Assembly: GCA_044368575.1 (NCBI GenBank)
Contig: JBIPPH010000001.1
Location: 62,001-126,000, forward strand
DNA length: 64,000 nt
DNA from: JABMMZ01 sp044368575
GTDB lineage: Bacteria; Bacteroidota; Bacteroidia; NS11-12g; UBA955
Reading direction: 5' to 3'
Shown: in pieces, positions 61,353 through 64,000 of the stretch
Layout of the letters: every line of letters starts with the position of its first letter
Position numbering within the stretch: the stretch's first letter is position 1
Made by a program: the position numbers and the translations under genes
Notes under the pieces: model-generated
Told to the model about the DNA's origin: nothing
Databases searched by the model: none
The model's input: only the letters and a program-made list of their open reading frames with translations

Positions 61353-64000
61353 TTGAATATCAAACGTTGGGTATTCATAGCTTTTTTGGTCCTTGCCAGT
61401 TTTAAACTGCAGGCTCAATGTTACATTGTTGTAAAAGGATTGCCCTGTAAAAACAACCCGATTCAATTTTCTGTTACCCCAAATGGCACCACCAATCCCA
61501 GTTGGAACTTTAACAATGAAGGCTTCAATAACAGTAACGTTAATCCTACATTTACGTTCTCAACAATTGGGACTAAAACCATAACCTATTCTTGTCGATT
61601 GCCTAATGGTCAGGTTTGCAATGCCTCCACTACAATCGTTATAAAAGATCAACCCAAAGTCAATTTGAGGTTGTTGAATGCCTCCATACAGTGTTATGAC
61701 AATAACCAGTTTTGCTTTGTCGATTCAAGTATGTCTGGCGATAATAATTACTGTATTAAAACCATTAAATATCTGTTTAGCGATGGGGAGTTGATTACAC
61801 GCTATGGGAGTAAAAACGCGCCAGTGAAAATGCCATTTAGTTTTTGTAAATCCTATTTGGATCCTCAAGGGGGCGCCTATTCATTAACTGTTGAAATTGA
61901 GGATTGCAATGGCTGTATCATCAAACAGCAATTGCCATTTGTAATGAAGGTTGAACTTTTGCCAGTGCTTTTTGCCACATCAGATGAAAAGACCAGTCAT
62001 TGCAGTGGATCAGTGAATGTTAAATTCACGAATAGTTCTCAAATAACTAAATCCAATATCAAATCCTTTTATTGGGATTTTGGAGATGGAACTAAAGATT
62101 CCACACAATGGGATAGTGTTTACCATCAATACAGCTCCTGTTCAGATATGTCTAAAGGCTTTAGCCCTAAGTTGGTGGTGTATACCTTAAATGGCTGCAG
62201 AACAGAATTTGCCTTAAAAGATGTTATTGTATACAATTTTAAACCCTATATCACCAAAGATAAAGATTCCATATGTGTAGGCGATGTGATCCACTTTGAA
62301 TTGCATCCCAGTGCTATGAAGACCTACATTGATGATTCAAAAGTGCGTTGGGACTTTGATCCAGGTTTGCAATATGGGTATGATGTTACCAATGGGTTTT
62401 CCGAATTAGGCCCTCATATTATTGGGTGTTATGTGCCCCATGCTTGTGGCCCTTATATTTTGAAAGACACAGTAGTTGTAATTGGTCCTAAGGCGAGAAT
62501 TGAACCAGATTTTATATCCAGTTTAGAGCGTTACCAATGTAAAATTAGAGACACCGTAAATGTGGTGGACCGTTCTGAGTTTTACCACAATGACTCCAAT
62601 TTTTTAAACGACGATAGTCTACTTGATGAAACCCCCAATCATTTCAAGTATGCCTTTAAATACGATCCTAAATTAGGGCGTATGGTCACCATACATCCTT
62701 ACGATTATTTGCGTTCAAAAGATCATGTTAAAAGGTTGTGGGATTTTGATGATCCCTATTGTTTGCCTTGTACCACAGATAGAAAAAAAGGACAAAATGT
62801 TGATCGCAATTGTCGCTATTCATTAGACAGTTCCGAGCAACACATCTACAGTGATTGGGATTCTGTGTATGCCTATTGGTATGCCAAGTTGCCATTGCAG
62901 TGGCAGTTCTATGATCCTGTTACAAAGTCATGTAGAAAAGGCGCTGTTTGGACCCAAGATTCATTGTTGGCAGTTGTGGATTCGGTTGTGTATTATGGCG
63001 ATAATGTATTGGGTATTGCCGCTAAAGACAGTAGTATTTTCTCTGGCAAAAAACGCAAGATTAAAATAGCTTCTGGTTTATTCAATCAGGGCAGTTATTC
63101 AGTGTATTCAGATTTGTTGGTATATGTTCCGAATGGGTCATCTGTATTAATCAATCCAATGAATGGGAATCCAGGGTATTCAGTGCCAGGGCCTCAATAT
63201 TACAAGGTTTTAGCCAATCAAACCCTTGAGGTGCAAAATGGGCAATCCTGCTATTTTGTGTATGGCCTTAAGCAATTTTACGACACCCTTTTACCCAATG
63301 CGGTTAAGCCATATCATAGTTTAGTGCACAAGGTGGCTTTGCCAATAGCACAAACGGATACAATTAATGCCAATTTGCACAGAAGATTGTTTTATAAAAC
63401 CATCGCTAGGTGTTTTAAAATCAGTTTAACCTTAAAAGACACAGTGCATCCGTTCAAATGTGAGAGTAGAGCGGGGGCAGATTTAGCGCTTATGCCGCCA
63501 TCTGCAAAACGATTGTCCATTGACGATCAATATTGTTATGGCTATGATTTTAAAGTCATTGAATTCAATTTAGAGGACACCAAGCCCGGTTGCATGGCGT
63601 CCTTTGTTCAATTTAATCCAGATTATGTCAAAAACCCTAATAATTGGCTATTGTTAAACAACCTGACCTATGGTGAAATCAATAGAAATGTGTTTTTAAA
63701 TGCAACTGGACCCTATACTGGTTATGCTAAAGAAGGTCCCAATGGCGGTAAATTCTTTTGGGTATACAATGACAGTATATTAGATAAAAATGCTTATCAA
63801 GCGTTGAATATTGGTTTAATCATTGGTAATGGTATTCAACCCAATGAATGTGTTGATACAGTTTTGTATCAAAACTTTGCGAGTTTCCCGCGTTTAAAAC
63901 CTGATATTGTTTTTGCCACTAATAATGCCTCAGAAGAACACACTTGTAAAGATACCTTTGTGTATGTTACCCTGCCTTTTGATCGCAAAGATGCCAATGC
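61353..64000 (+). CDS. Large Cys-rich PKD-domain secreted protein (3' truncated by window edge)
   Basis: An open frame of about 882 codons runs to the window end. A signal peptide (NIKRWVFIAFLVLASF, ending LQAQ) starts from TTG at 61353, the only standard start after the in-frame stop at 61323-61325. A PKD-type domain includes SFYWDFGDGT near residue 240; another candidate is RWDFDPG near 333. At least 25 Cys occur in the visible part, many in short pairs (DCNGC, CLPC, GCYVPHAC), high for this type. It is probably exported and would typically carry a C-terminal sorting domain outside the window. It begins 19 nt after asd and may be co-transcribed. Confidence 0.82.
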   Translation, partial: MNIKRWVFIAFLVLASFKLQAQCYIVVKGLPCKNNPIQFSVTPNGTTNPSWNFNNEGFNNSNVNPTFTFSTIGTKTITYSCRLPNGQVCNASTTIVIKDQPKVNLRLLNASIQCYDNNQFCFVDSSMSGDNNYCIKTIKYLFSDGELITRYGSKNAPVKMPFSFCKSYLDPQGGAYSLTVEIEDCNGCIIKQQLPFVMKVELLPVLFATSDEKTSHCSGSVNVKFTNSSQITKSNIKSFYWDFGDGTKDSTQWDSVYHQYSSCSDMSKGFSPKLVVYTLNGCRTEFALKDVIVYNFKPYITKDKDSICVGDVIHFELHPSAMKTYIDDSKVRWDFDPGLQYGYDVTNGFSELGPHIIGCYVPHACGPYILKDTVVVIGPKARIEPDFISSLERYQCKIRDTVNVVDRSEFYHNDSNFLNDDSLLDETPNHFKYAFKYDPKLGRMVTIHPYDYLRSKDHVKRLWDFDDPYCLPCTTDRKKGQNVDRNCRYSLDSSEQHIYSDWDSVYAYWYAKLPLQWQFYDPVTKSCRKGAVWTQDSLLAVVDSVVYYGDNVLGIAAKDSSIFSGKKRKIKIASGLFNQGSYSVYSDLLVYVPNGSSVLINPMNGNPGYSVPGPQYYKVLANQTLEVQNGQSCYFVYGLKQFYDTLLPNAVKPYHSLVHKVALPIAQTDTINANLHRRLFYKTIARCFKISLTLKDTVHPFKCESRAGADLALMPPSAKRLSIDDQYCYGYDFKVIEFNLEDTKPGCMASFVQFNPDYVKNPNNWLLLNNLTYGEINRNVFLNATGPYTGYAKEGPNGGKFFWVYNDSILDKNAYQALNIGLIIGNGIQPNECVDTVLYQNFASFPRLKPDIVFATNNASEEHTCKDTFVYVTLPFDRKDAN

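Noticed and set aside
1..64000. CRISPR array, toxin-antitoxin pair, restriction system or prophage.
   Set aside because: No regularly spaced repeats, cas genes, phage structural genes or defence-type gene pairs were found in the window.

Overview
The window is a compact, gene-dense chromosomal segment from a member of the phylum Bacteroidota. The evidence is the repeated TAnnTTTG (-7) promoter motif, weak or absent Shine-Dalgarno sites, a DUF5686/carboxypeptidase-regulatory outer-membrane protein, a GH3/beta-lactamase fusion, a DUF6132/rhodanese cluster, an EF-P with a TPGNLRAF loop, and a large PKD-type secreted protein. I see no insertion sequence, prophage, integron or CRISPR array. I cannot place it below phylum level.

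Layout. 1-2036: 3' end of pfkA, then recN. 2040-9752 (minus): DUF5686 outer-membrane protein, kdsB, pyrG, a DUF1801 protein, a methyltransferase, and a five-gene sulfur cluster (three rhodanese proteins, one fused to thioredoxin, and two small Cys-bearing membrane proteins) with its own promoter and a 14-bp inverted repeat. 9759-10213: divergent control region with a long imperfect hairpin and a cobalamin riboswitch. 10214-14176: B12 uptake genes (BtuB-like receptor, BtuG-like surface propeller lipoprotein, BtuF-like binding lipoprotein). 14192-19039: a tightly overlapping envelope set (MBOAT acyltransferase, SGNH-like partner, thioredoxin-like lipoprotein, cytochrome c/copper monooxygenase lipoprotein, muramidase-like protein) that follows btuF by 15 nt, so all eight genes could form one riboswitch-led unit.

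19036-29745: amidohydrolase, cca, a pRiA4b ORF-3-like acidic protein, an MBL hydrolase, a glycosyltransferase, rpsT, an alpha-oxoamine synthase, a ComEA-like protein, an acyl-CoA dehydrogenase, rpsU and a xerC/D-type recombinase. 30115-43034: the classical translation/transcription block: tRNA-Thr, Tyr, Gly, Thr, tuf, tRNA-Trp, secE, nusG, rplK, rplA, rplJ, rplL, rpoB, rpoC. 43151-48831: efp, agmatinase, cysteine desulfurase, cmk, M20 peptidase, ddl. 48832-54592: DUF4440 lipoprotein and a FAD oxidase from a palindromic divergent promoter, then acpP-fabF-rnc and a scoB-metB-like pair. 54681-61333: DUF1801 protein, GH3/beta-lactamase fusion, crotonase, LysE exporter, polytopic membrane protein, asd. 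61353-64000: start of a large Cys-rich PKD-domain secreted protein that runs off the window.

Two properties recur. All seven convergent gene pairs overlap or lie within 3 bp at their 3' ends. At least six genes have a -7 promoter motif ending only 4-6 nt before the start codon, which predicts leaderless mRNAs. The most interesting candidate system is the B12-riboswitch-adjacent envelope operon at 14192-19039.
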